From: Herbaspirillum frisingense GSF30
Lineage (GTDB): Bacteria > Pseudomonadota > Gammaproteobacteria > Burkholderiales > Burkholderiaceae_D
Direction of reading: 5' to 3'
Length of the DNA stretch: 35,585 nucleotides
Assembly: GCF_000300975.2 (NCBI RefSeq)
Contig: NZ_AEEC02000045.1
Location: 1 to 35,585 of the forward strand
The position numbers were made by a program, and so were the translations under genes. The notes below the pieces were generated by a model. It searched no databases. It saw only the letters and a program-made list of their open reading frames with translations, and was not told where the DNA came from. Below, piece after piece: positions 24,901 through 32,290 of this stretch (positions are counted from its first letter, which is position 1; each line of letters begins with the position of its first letter).

Positions 24901-25791
24901 ATGCCCAGAACCAGGAAAATCAATCCTTCCGACGCCCCTGCGCTGCAGACCGCAGCGCCCGCCGCCGCGATCAACGACGACAATGAGATGGGTAGCGACA
25001 GCGGCCATGACGGCACCAGCGGCAAGACGCGCTATGCCGCGCCAGCGCTGGACAAGGGACTGGATATCCTGGAACTGTTGAGCCGCTCGGAGCAGATGCT
25101 GACGCTGAACCAGATCTCGCGCCAGCTGGGTCGCAGCGTCAACGAGATCTTCCGCATGGTGGTGACGCTGGAGCAACGTGGTTACCTGATCGCCGACAAC
25201 GACCACTACCGGCTGTCACTGAAGCTGTTCGAGCTGGCACACCATCACCAGCCGATCCGCTCGCTGGTCAGCACCGCCCTGCCCCACATGCGCGAACTGG
25301 CCAACCGCTCCATGCAATCGACACATCTGACAGTCTATGAGGCCGGACGGGTGATCGTGGTGGCGCAGGTGGACAGCCCCGAACGCTGGGCCTTCGGGCT
25401 CAAGGTGGGGGCGCTGGTGAGCCTGACGGATACGGCTTCCGGCCATGTACTGCTGGCCTTCCGCGACCAGGCCGAACAGGCCAGCATGCTGGCCGCACAC
25501 GTCCGCATGGATGGTGAGCAGGAGATCGGGACGGCGCAGCTGATGCGGCAGATCGAGGACACCCGCAAGCGCGGGCATTCGCGCATGGAGAGCCGGCAGA
25601 TCCGGGGCGTGATCAACCTGTCCTATCCGGTGATGGGGGCCAACAACCGCATGCTGGCTGCACTCAACGTGCCTTATATCGAACGCATCGACAAGAAGGT
25701 CAACCCCAGCCTGGACGAGGTGCAAGGCATCGTCCAGGAGATTTCGGCGCGGCTGTCGCGACTGATGGGGGATTCGAGCTTCGGCGCCTGA
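24901..25791 (+). CDS. IclR-family regulator of the L-fucose operon
   Basis: This is a 296-residue IclR-type protein. An Ala/Pro-rich N-terminal extension of about 45 residues precedes the winged helix: ALDKGLDILELLSRSEQMLTLNQISRQLGRSVNEIFRMVVTLEQRGYL. The effector domain follows, with DTASGHVLLAF and RGVINLSYPVMGANNRMLAALNVPYI. IclR proteins bind a small metabolite and repress or activate the neighbouring catabolic genes. Divergent placement from fucD makes L-fucose or a pathway intermediate the likely effector. The long charged extension before the HTH is unusual but occurs in some sugar-pathway IclRs; a later start around the Met at residue 30 is possible. Confidence 0.87.
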   Translation: MPRTRKINPSDAPALQTAAPAAAINDDNEMGSDSGHDGTSGKTRYAAPALDKGLDILELLSRSEQMLTLNQISRQLGRSVNEIFRMVVTLEQRGYLIADNDHYRLSLKLFELAHHHQPIRSLVSTALPHMRELANRSMQSTHLTVYEAGRVIVVAQVDSPERWAFGLKVGALVSLTDTASGHVLLAFRDQAEQASMLAAHVRMDGEQEIGTAQLMRQIEDTRKRGHSRMESRQIRGVINLSYPVMGANNRMLAALNVPYIERIDKKVNPSLDEVQGIVQEISARLSRLMGDSSFGA

Positions 25792-25812
25792 GGCGGGCGC
25801 CAGCTGCCGGTG

Positions 25813-26694
25813 CTAGCCGGCGAAACGCACTTCCGGCAGGCCACGCACGCCGGTCTCCGGCACGGCGAAAAGCGCACCGGCCAATGCATCCTGCTCGCGC
25901 TGCCGGGCGCTCATGCCTTCGTGCGCCGAGGTGACGAACAGCGTATCGAGCGCCGCGCCACCGAAGGCCACACAGGAAGGCTGGGCGGTCGGCATGTCGA
26001 CGATGCCATCGATGCGGCCATCGGGCGTAAAGCGCACTACCCGCGCCCCACCCCACTGCGCGTTCCAGACATGGCCGTCGGCGTCCACGGTGGAACCATC
26101 GGGGCCGCCCGGCTGTTGCGCCAGATCGGCGAACACGCGCTGGTTGGCAATGGCGCCGGAAGCCGGATCATAGTCGCAGACCATGATCTTGCCTTCCATG
26201 GAATCGCAGTGATACATGCGCGTGCCATCGGGACTGAAGCAGATGCTGTTGGAAATGGCGATGCCCGGCAGCGGCAGGCGCTCCAGGCTCAGGTCGGCAT
26301 TGAGGCGATAGAAGCTGGCAATGGGTGCGCGGCCGGCGTCCTCGTTGAGGGTGCCGAAGACGAAGCGGCCCTGGCGGTCGCAACGACCGTCGTTCAGGCG
26401 CGTGGTCGGCAGGTCATCCTCGATGCGGCAGATCGGCGTGATGGCGCCGGTGCCGAGATTGAAGAAAGCCAGGCGCGATGCCAGACCGATCAGCAGGCGC
26501 TCGGGATCGGCGGTAAAGGCGAAGCAGCACAGCCGCTCAGGCATGGGCCAGCTGCGCGTGGCGCCGCTTTGCGGATCGTGGTTCCACAGGCGCGACGCGT
26601 GGATATCGGTCCAGAAGACCGTTTGCGAGCGTTCGCACCAGAGGACGCCTTCGCCCAGTTCATGATGTCCGTCGACCAGCAATTGCGCATTCAT
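25813..26694 (-). CDS. SMP-30/gluconolactonase-family sugar lactonase
   Basis: This is a 293-residue six-bladed propeller of the SMP-30/LRE family. Metal ligands expected for the family are visible: Glu15 (HELGEGVLW), Asn101 (RLNDGRCD), Asn149 (ISNSICFSPDG) and Asp199 (GGPDGSTVD). Homologues hydrolyse L-arabinono-, D-xylono-, D-galactono- or glucono-lactones. It is not in the fucose operon, which already has a COG3618 lactonase. I infer that it serves the aldose pathway formed by the XylB-like dehydrogenase and arabonate-type dehydratase at 29603-32203. It is convergent with the iclR-type gene (21-bp gap) and has its own AT-rich upstream region (26705-26750). Confidence 0.84.
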   Translation of the reverse strand: MNAQLLVDGHHELGEGVLWCERSQTVFWTDIHASRLWNHDPQSGATRSWPMPERLCCFAFTADPERLLIGLASRLAFFNLGTGAITPICRIEDDLPTTRLNDGRCDRQGRFVFGTLNEDAGRAPIASFYRLNADLSLERLPLPGIAISNSICFSPDGTRMYHCDSMEGKIMVCDYDPASGAIANQRVFADLAQQPGGPDGSTVDADGHVWNAQWGGARVVRFTPDGRIDGIVDMPTAQPSCVAFGGAALDTLFVTSAHEGMSARQREQDALAGALFAVPETGVRGLPEVRFAG

Positions 26695-26794
26695 CGGGTT
26701 TCCGCCTGCAAATCAATTAAATAAGATAAATGAAATAAACGATATAAAACAATGTCAGTGTCCCGGCCACGCCCGTGTGCGCCGGCCACAAGAC

Positions 26795-26820
26795 AAAAAA
26801 GGGTGGGCTTGCGCCCACCC
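26795..26820 (-). terminator. Intrinsic terminator of the porin gene
   Basis: On the minus strand, GGGTGGGC and GCCCACCC (26813-26820 and 26801-26808) pair perfectly around a 4-base loop and are followed directly by TTTTTT (26795-26800). The hairpin ends 56 bp after the porin stop. It is the clearest intrinsic terminator in the window. Confidence 0.92.
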
Positions 26821-26875
26821 TCAACTACATCAAGACCACCTCAGGAAGGATTACAGATACTACTAGATCGTTACA

Positions 26876-28015
26876 TCAGAACGAGTGGGCGATACCGAAG
26901 TAGCCGCCGTTCTGCTTCAGGCCCGAAGGACCGACGTTGCCGCCGTTTTCCAGTGCGTGGGTGGCACCGGTGCCGTTACGAACGGTACCGACGTCAACAT
27001 ACAGCAGGGTGCGCTTGGACAGGAAGTAGTTGATACCGGCCATGTACATGTTGGCAGTACCACCACCGTTGCCGTTGCCCGCAGCGTCAACACGTGCGTT
27101 GTTGGCGTTGACGTGGAACCAGCCACCGACCAGCTGGAATTGCGGGGTCACGTCATAGTTGGCGCCGATCCAGTAGTGGTTCGCGCGGTCCGGAGCACCG
27201 GCGGCTGCAGCGTTGGCACGCAGGTTTTCCCAGCCTGCGAACATCTTCAGCTTGTCGAACTTGTAGGTACCGCCGACGATCAGCTCCTTGGAATGGCTCC
27301 AGATGTCGCTGTAGTTGCCGTTGGCGTCGCGCACGGTGTCATAGATCACGCGCAGTTCCAGGCCGTTCTTCTGGTAGGCCAGCGAGATACCGTCCTTGCG
27401 GCCGTCGCTGCTACCCGCGTTGGGGACGCCGCCGCTGAACGAACCCGGCTTTTCGCCCAGGCTGGTCTGCAGGTTGACGGTGAAGCCAGCCATATCCGGG
27501 CTGTTGTACTCGATGATGTTGCTGGCGCCGGGCCAGTTGCGGCCGTTGACCAGGCTGGCGGTGCCGATGGCCTGCTGGCCGGTCGGGTCGAGGAACCAGA
27601 CATCATTGTTGATGAACAGGTTCTTACCGAACTTGACGGAACCGGCGGTGGCCGAGGACAAGCCGACATAGGAACGACGATTGAACAGTGCCGAACCGTT
27701 GCTGGTGTCGGAACCGTTGAAACCGCCCTTGGTCGAGTTGAAACCGGACTCCAGCAGGAAGAAGGCATTGGTACCGCCGCCCAGGTCTTCCGTGCCCTTG
27801 AAGCCGATCATGCTGGTGCCCCATTGGTTGTTTGCAGCGCTCCAGCGCGTACCTTGGCCGTTGGTGCCAGCATTGGTCAGGAAGTCGACGCCGGCCACGA
27901 CGCGACCGTAGATGGTGACACTACTTTGCGCCTGCGCCTGTGCCGAGAACGCTCCCATCAGCGCGAGCGCGCACAGGGTCTTTGCTCCAATAAAGGATGG
28001 CTTCACTTGCTTCAT
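26876..28015 (-). CDS. Outer-membrane general porin (Burkholderiales type)
   Basis: This is a 379-residue trimeric porin of the Neisseria/Burkholderia GBP (porin_4) family. A signal peptide runs from 1 to 29 with cleavage after AQA (AQA|QSS). The mature protein starts SSVTIYGRVVAGVDF, has GFKGTEDLGGGTNAFFLLESGF and RRSYVGLSS segments, many alternating beta strands, and ends in ...GIAHSF with the terminal Phe needed for outer-membrane insertion. GGAG precedes ATG 28015 by 7 bases. It allows passive entry of small solutes. Its placement between two sugar loci suggests a role in sugar uptake, but the family is broad. Its upstream region carries the direct repeats described at 28099-28118. Confidence 0.92.
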   Translation of the reverse strand: MKQVKPSFIGAKTLCALALMGAFSAQAQAQSSVTIYGRVVAGVDFLTNAGTNGQGTRWSAANNQWGTSMIGFKGTEDLGGGTNAFFLLESGFNSTKGGFNGSDTSNGSALFNRRSYVGLSSATAGSVKFGKNLFINNDVWFLDPTGQQAIGTASLVNGRNWPGASNIIEYNSPDMAGFTVNLQTSLGEKPGSFSGGVPNAGSSDGRKDGISLAYQKNGLELRVIYDTVRDANGNYSDIWSHSKELIVGGTYKFDKLKMFAGWENLRANAAAAGAPDRANHYWIGANYDVTPQFQLVGGWFHVNANNARVDAAGNGNGGGTANMYMAGINYFLSKRTLLYVDVGTVRNGTGATHALENGGNVGPSGLKQNGGYFGIAHSF

Positions 28016-28334
28016 GAATAGTCTCCGTGGATATTGCCGTTTAAATTTTTGTCGTCGGTGGGCTTGGTCGTGCAGCTTTGCACTTCAGACCCCTTGAATC
28101 CTGACGGACTCCTGACGGTCTCCCAACTTTTTGTTTTGATGCTGCCCGACCTTCTCTTCTTTCATTCCGGCCCTTTGGTCGTTGTCCTGTACAGTCCGGA
28201 ATGTGGCTAGATACTAAGTATTCGGTTCATGTCTTTCCAATGAAATCTTTAGCAATTCCGATATGCGATTTGATATCATGAATTTCTAATAAAAAAATCA
28301 TTGAAAAAATTTAGAACACCGTCCCCGGAGACTT
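28016..28334. promoter_or_regulatory. Divergent control region between porin and LysR genes
   Basis: This 319-bp gap has no gene. It contains two 9-bp direct repeats (28099-28118) on the porin side. On the LysR side it contains ATACTAAGTAT (28211-28221, perfect 11-bp palindrome) and GATAT/ATATC (28260-28264 / 28273-28277, 8-base spacer). The last two suit LysR-type binding sites with interrupted dyads. The last 120 bases are AT-rich. Confidence 0.5.
28099..28118. repeat. Direct repeats with an 11-bp period upstream of the porin gene
   Basis: TCCTGACGG occurs at 28099-28107 and again at 28110-28118. The 11-bp period places both copies on the same face of the helix. They lie 84-103 bp upstream of the porin ATG. 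Confidence 0.65.
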
Positions 28335-29276
28335 ATGAAAAACAGTGACCCGAACTGGTTTCTGCGGGCGCGATTGAAGACACGCCAACTCCTTCTGCTC
28401 ATCGCCCTCGACGACACCCGCAACATCCATCGCGCCGCCAGCGAACTCAATATGACGCAGCCGGCCGCCTCCAAGCAGTTGAAGGACCTCGAAGACATGC
28501 TGGGCGTGTCCCTCTTCGAGCGCCTGCCCCGTGGCATGCGGCCCACCATCTATGGCGAGGCCATGATCCGCCATGCGCGCATGGCCCTGACCAGCCTGTC
28601 CAAGGCGCATGAAGACATCGTGGCACTGAAGTCCGGCCTGTCCGGACAGGTAGATGTGGGCGTGATTCTCTCGCCCGGCATGGCATTGTTGCCGCCAGCC
28701 ATCGCCCGCGTGAAGGAACAGGCGCCGATGTTGCGCATCGGCGTCGAAGTGGAAAGCAGCAACATCCTGCTGTCGCGTCTGCTGCATGGCGAACTGGACT
28801 TCATCATCGGCCGCATCCTCGACGAGGAAGCCCGCAGCGGCCTGCTCTATGAAGAGCTGGCCGACGAGCCGGTATGCGCCGTGGCCCGGGTGGGACATCC
28901 CTTCCACACCCGCAACGACCTGAGCCTGGCCGACCTCGCCGGCGAAGCCTGGATCATGGCGCCCAAGGGCAGCATCCTGCGTGCTCGCTGCGACCAGATG
29001 TTCCGCGAACAAGGCCTGGCGCCGCCCTCCAACGTGGTCGACACCACGGCCATCCTGTTCATCACCAGCCTGTTGCAGCAGACCGATTTCATCTACGCCA
29101 TGCCCACTGAAGTGGCACGTTATTACACCCAGGCGCGCCTGATGGACATCCTGCCCATCGAGCTGCCCTGCCGCATGGCCGGCTTCGGCATCATCACCCG
29201 CCAGGACAACCTGCTCTCGCCGGGAGCCAATCTGGTGCTGCAGGCCATCCGTGAAGTGGCCAAGATGATCTACTGA
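28335..29276 (+). CDS. LysR-family regulator, GbpR-like
   Basis: This is a 313-residue LysR-type protein. The N-terminal winged HTH covers about 12-72 (TRQLLLLIALDDTRNIHRAASELNMTQPAASKQLKDLEDMLGVSLFERLPRGMRPT), followed by the periplasmic-binding-like effector domain (LSGQVDVGVILSPGMALLPPAI, GELDFIIGR). The chain resembles the galactose-binding-protein regulator (GbpR) group, which in Rhizobiales and Azospirillum controls ChvE-type binding proteins and the associated sugar uptake. GGAG lies before ATG 28335. It faces the porin gene on one side and the downstream end of the ggu/arabonate operon on the other, so it may control either or both. Confidence 0.86.
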   Translation: MKNSDPNWFLRARLKTRQLLLLIALDDTRNIHRAASELNMTQPAASKQLKDLEDMLGVSLFERLPRGMRPTIYGEAMIRHARMALTSLSKAHEDIVALKSGLSGQVDVGVILSPGMALLPPAIARVKEQAPMLRIGVEVESSNILLSRLLHGELDFIIGRILDEEARSGLLYEELADEPVCAVARVGHPFHTRNDLSLADLAGEAWIMAPKGSILRARCDQMFREQGLAPPSNVVDTTAILFITSLLQQTDFIYAMPTEVARYYTQARLMDILPIELPCRMAGFGIITRQDNLLSPGANLVLQAIREVAKMIY

Positions 29277-29602
29277 TCCCTTTCCTCGCCAACCCGCGCA
29301 TTATGCGATCACGGGGTGGCGGAACTGCGCCGAGTTTTATTAAGAAATGTAAGGAAGAGTAAGCCGATCTGAAAATTCAAAAATAGGGCTGCTCGAAACA
29401 ATTCCAGGCGCACCAATTCATTAAAAAATCGCAGCAAAAAAACAACACTACAAACCGGATAAAAACTAAGTTTTTTCCGAGTTGTATGACAGCTCTGCAT
29501 CACCCACACGAGAATGTGGCTGCATCACAAAAAAAAGAGTCGCCAAATGGCGACTCTTTTTCAAGATCCGCGCCGACCGGATATCGGGCGGTCATTGCTG
29601 CC
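29277..29602. other. AT-rich spacer between convergent LysR and SDR genes
   Basis: This 326-bp interval contains no convincing gene; the one open frame in it (29309-29509, minus) lacks recognisable features. GC content falls well below the surrounding level between about 29330 and 29530. It holds a weak hairpin at 29456-29479 (CGGA...TCCG with an A/T stem) and the bidirectional terminator listed separately. A small RNA cannot be excluded. Confidence 0.5.
29529..29561. terminator. Bidirectional intrinsic terminator
   Basis: AGAGTCGCC (29536-29544) and GGCGACTCT (29549-29557) pair perfectly around AAAT, with a run of A on the left and TTTTT on the right. It can stop plus-strand LysR transcription and minus-strand transcription from the SDR at 29603. 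Confidence 0.88.
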
Positions 29603-30388
29603 TCACACCCAGCCAGCATCGACGATGAATTCCTGCGCGGTACACATCGCACTGTCGTCAGCGGCCAGGAACAGGACCATGCGCGCCAGGTGCCAGGGCA
29701 GCAGGCCCTCCTGCAGGCACTGGTTGCGGGCAATGGCCTTCTTGCCTTCTTCATCCAGCCACAACTTGATCTGGCGTTCGGTCATGACCCAACCCGGCGT
29801 GACCGTGTTGACGCGGATCTTGTGCGGACCAAGGTCGCGCGCCAGTCCGCGGGTCAGGCCCAGGGTCGAGGCCTTGGCCGTGGTGTACACCGGGAATCCG
29901 CCGCTGGACTGATGCCAGCTGATGGAACTGAAGTTGATGATGGAGCCACCGCCACGACGCTTCATGCCGTCCACCACCGCTTGCACGGCGAAGAAGGACG
30001 GACGCTGGTTGATGGCGATGCGGTCGTTCCAGTAATCGAGGGTCACGTCTTCCAGCTTGTGACGTTCGTCATTGGCGGCATTGTTGACCAGCACATCGAA
30101 GTCGCCAAGCTCGCCCTGCAGCTCGGCAATGGTCTTCTGGAATGCCGGGATGTCGCGCAGGTCGCAATGGCGGAACAGCGGCTTGGGATAGCCGGCGCTG
30201 GCCAGCTCATTGCACAGTATCTCGCTGGCTTCGCGGGCGATATCGACGAAGGCCACGTGCGCGCCCTGCTGCGCAAATGCTTCGACAATGGCTGCACCGA
30301 TGCCGGTGCCACCGCCGGTAATGAAGACACGCTTGCCCTTCAGGCTGGGGAAAGTCGCCAGCTGCACGTTCTGGGGAGTGTTGCTCAT
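29603..30388 (-). CDS. Sugar 1-dehydrogenase (SDR), XylB-like (D-xylose/L-arabinose/D-galactose)
   Basis: This is a 261-residue SDR with TGGGTGIG at 24-31, VNNAANDERHKLEDVT from 101, and catalytic Ser154/155, Tyr168 and Lys172 (YTTAK). The whole chain follows Caulobacter D-xylose 1-dehydrogenase XylB, including SLKGKRV, RCDL-like, INFSSISWH, TPGWVMTERQ, QCLQ and EFIVDAGW. It oxidises an aldose to the aldonolactone with NAD+. The dehydratase next door is of L-arabonate type, so L-arabinose and related sugars (D-galactose, D-fucose) are as likely as D-xylose. AAGGAAA precedes ATG 30388. It is the last gene of the operon and lies 57 bp after the dehydratase stop. Confidence 0.86.
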   Translation of the reverse strand: MSNTPQNVQLATFPSLKGKRVFITGGGTGIGAAIVEAFAQQGAHVAFVDIAREASEILCNELASAGYPKPLFRHCDLRDIPAFQKTIAELQGELGDFDVLVNNAANDERHKLEDVTLDYWNDRIAINQRPSFFAVQAVVDGMKRRGGGSIINFSSISWHQSSGGFPVYTTAKASTLGLTRGLARDLGPHKIRVNTVTPGWVMTERQIKLWLDEEGKKAIARNQCLQEGLLPWHLARMVLFLAADDSAMCTAQEFIVDAGWV

Positions 30389-30445
30389 GAGGTTTCCTTG
30401 CTGGCCGGTGTCATGCCGACACCGGCGCTGTCTTGTCGTGATGGA

Positions 30446-32203
30446 TCAGTGCGAGTGCTTGGGAACGGCCGCGCCACGGCAACCGACCAGGAAGTCGAAG
30501 TCGCAGCCTTCGTCGGCCTGCAGAACGCGGTCCACGTACAGGGACTGGTAGCCGCCGACCATCTCCGGCTTGCGTTCGGCCAGCACCTTGGCGCGTTCGG
30601 CCAGGCGACGCTGCATTTCCTCGTCGCTGATGTCGAGCTGCAACTTGCCGGCGTAGGCATCCAGTTCGATGAAGTCACCATCCTGGACGATGCCCAGCGG
30701 CCCACCGGCAGCGGCTTCCGGCGCCACGTGCAGGATCACGGTGCCATAGGCGGTTCCGCTCATGCGGGCGTCCGAGATGCGCACCATGTCCTTCACACCC
30801 GTGGCCAGCACCTTGGGCGGCAAGCCCATGTTGCCCACTTCGGCCATGCCGGGGTAACCCTTGGGGCCGACGTTCTTCATCACCAGCACGCAGGAGGCAT
30901 CGATATCCAGGTCGGGATCGTTGATGCGTTCCTTGTAGTGGTTGAAGTCTTCGAACACCACGGCACGGCCGCGATGCTTCATCAGTTCAGGCGTGGCGGC
31001 CGAGGGCTTCAAGACCGCGCCGCGTGGCGCCAGGTTGCCGCGCAGGATGCAGATGCCGCCATCCTCGATCAGCGGCTTGGCCAGCGGCCGCACCACTTCA
31101 TCGTTGTAGATCGGCGCATCCTTGACGTTGTCCCACATGGTCTGGCCGTTGACGGTCAGCGCATCCTTGTGCGGCAGCAGGTCGGCTTCGCCCATGCGGC
31201 GCAGCACGGCAGGCAGACCACCGGCGTAGTAGAACTCTTCCATCAGGTAGCGGCCCGAGGGCTGCAGGTCGACAATGGTCGGAGTGCCACGGCCGATGCG
31301 GGTCCAGTCTTCCAGTTCCAGGTCCACGCCGATGCGGCCGGCGATGGCCTTCAGGTGGATCACGGCATTGGTGGAGCCACCGATGGCGGCATTGGTGCGG
31401 ATGGCGTTCTCGAAGGCCTTGCGGGTCAGGATCTTGGACAGGGTCAGGCCTTCCCAGACCATGTCGACAATGCGCATGCCGGACAGGTGCGCCAGCACGT
31501 AACGGCGCGCATCAACGGCCGGAATGGCCGCATTGTGCGGCAGCGACACGCCCAGCGACTCGGCCATGCAGGCCATGGTGGAAGCGGTGCCCATGGTGTT
31601 GCAGGTACCGGCCGAGCGCGACATGCCGGCTTCGGCGGCCATGAAGTCGTGGATGGTGATCTCACCGGCCTTGACCTGCTCCGACAGTTGCCACACCACC
31701 GTGCCGGAACCGATGTCACGGCCCTGGTGCTTGCCGTTCAACATCGGGCCACCGGTCACGACGATGGCCGGCACGTCGCAGCTGGCCGCGCCCATCAGCA
31801 GGGCCGGGGTGGTCTTGTCGCAGCCGGTCAACAGCACCACGCCGTCGATGGGATTGCCACGGATCGATTCTTCCACATCCATGCTGGCCAGGTTGCGGGT
31901 CAGCATGGCGGTCGGGCGCAGGTTGGATTCGCCATTGGAGAACACCGGGAACTCCACCGGGAAGCCACCGGCTTCGATGATGCCACGACGCACGTGTTCG
32001 GCGATCTTGCGGAAGTGCGCATTGCAGGGCGTCAGTTCCGACCAGGTGTTGCAGATGCCGATGACCGGCTTGCCCTGGAATTCGTGATCGGGGATGCCCT
32101 GGTTCTTCATCCAGCTGCGGTACATGAAGCCGTTCTTGTCGGCAGTGCCGAACCAGCCGGCCGAGCGCAGGGTGCGGCTCTTGTCTTTTTTATCGCTACT
32201 CAT
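30446..32203 (-). CDS. IlvD/EDD-family sugar-acid dehydratase, L-arabonate type
   Basis: This is a 585-residue iron-sulfur dehydratase. The likely cluster ligands are Cys60 (NTWSELTPCN), Cys128 (TGCDKTTP, with Lys130 as the usual carbamoylated metal ligand) and Cys201 (GTCNTMGTAS); SDARMSGTAYG near residue 480 holds the catalytic Ser. It is closer to the Rhizobium L-arabonate dehydratase (IRTNAAIGGSTNAVIHL, PSGRYLMEEF, GCRG near the C-terminus) than to IlvD or Caulobacter XylD. It converts L-arabonate, and probably D-fuconate or D-galactonate, to the 2-keto-3-deoxy acid. ATG 32203 has AGGA upstream; longer starts lack support. A hairpin separates it from the permease gene. Confidence 0.87.
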   Translation of the reverse strand: MSSDKKDKSRTLRSAGWFGTADKNGFMYRSWMKNQGIPDHEFQGKPVIGICNTWSELTPCNAHFRKIAEHVRRGIIEAGGFPVEFPVFSNGESNLRPTAMLTRNLASMDVEESIRGNPIDGVVLLTGCDKTTPALLMGAASCDVPAIVVTGGPMLNGKHQGRDIGSGTVVWQLSEQVKAGEITIHDFMAAEAGMSRSAGTCNTMGTASTMACMAESLGVSLPHNAAIPAVDARRYVLAHLSGMRIVDMVWEGLTLSKILTRKAFENAIRTNAAIGGSTNAVIHLKAIAGRIGVDLELEDWTRIGRGTPTIVDLQPSGRYLMEEFYYAGGLPAVLRRMGEADLLPHKDALTVNGQTMWDNVKDAPIYNDEVVRPLAKPLIEDGGICILRGNLAPRGAVLKPSAATPELMKHRGRAVVFEDFNHYKERINDPDLDIDASCVLVMKNVGPKGYPGMAEVGNMGLPPKVLATGVKDMVRISDARMSGTAYGTVILHVAPEAAAGGPLGIVQDGDFIELDAYAGKLQLDISDEEMQRRLAERAKVLAERKPEMVGGYQSLYVDRVLQADEGCDFDFLVGCRGAAVPKHSH

Positions 32204-32253
32204 TGTTGAATTCCTGACTGAAGGAAACGAAAGGATCTGGTGGTCCCGAATGC

Positions 32254-32279
32254 AAAAGGCGGGCAACCCTGCCCGCCTT
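32254..32279 (-). terminator. Intercistronic terminator/attenuator between gguB and the dehydratase
   Basis: AAGGCGGGC (32256-32264) and GCCCGCCTT (32271-32279) form a 9-bp perfect stem with a 6-base loop. On the minus strand it is followed by TT at the left end, giving CCTTTTGC. It lies 11 bases after the permease stop, so it probably lowers expression of the catabolic genes relative to the transporter. Confidence 0.7.
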
Positions 32280-32290
32280 GCTCATTCGGA

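Noticed and set aside
29309..29509. A 66-codon open frame on the minus strand in the AT-rich spacer
   Set aside because: The Phe/Leu-rich translation follows from base composition alone, and the frame lacks a ribosome site.
29486..32209. A 907-codon open frame on the plus strand
   Set aside because: It runs antisense to the XylB-like SDR and the arabonate-type dehydratase, both of which have clear family motifs. Its translation is His/Gln/Gly-rich with no domain. It is a high-GC antisense artefact.
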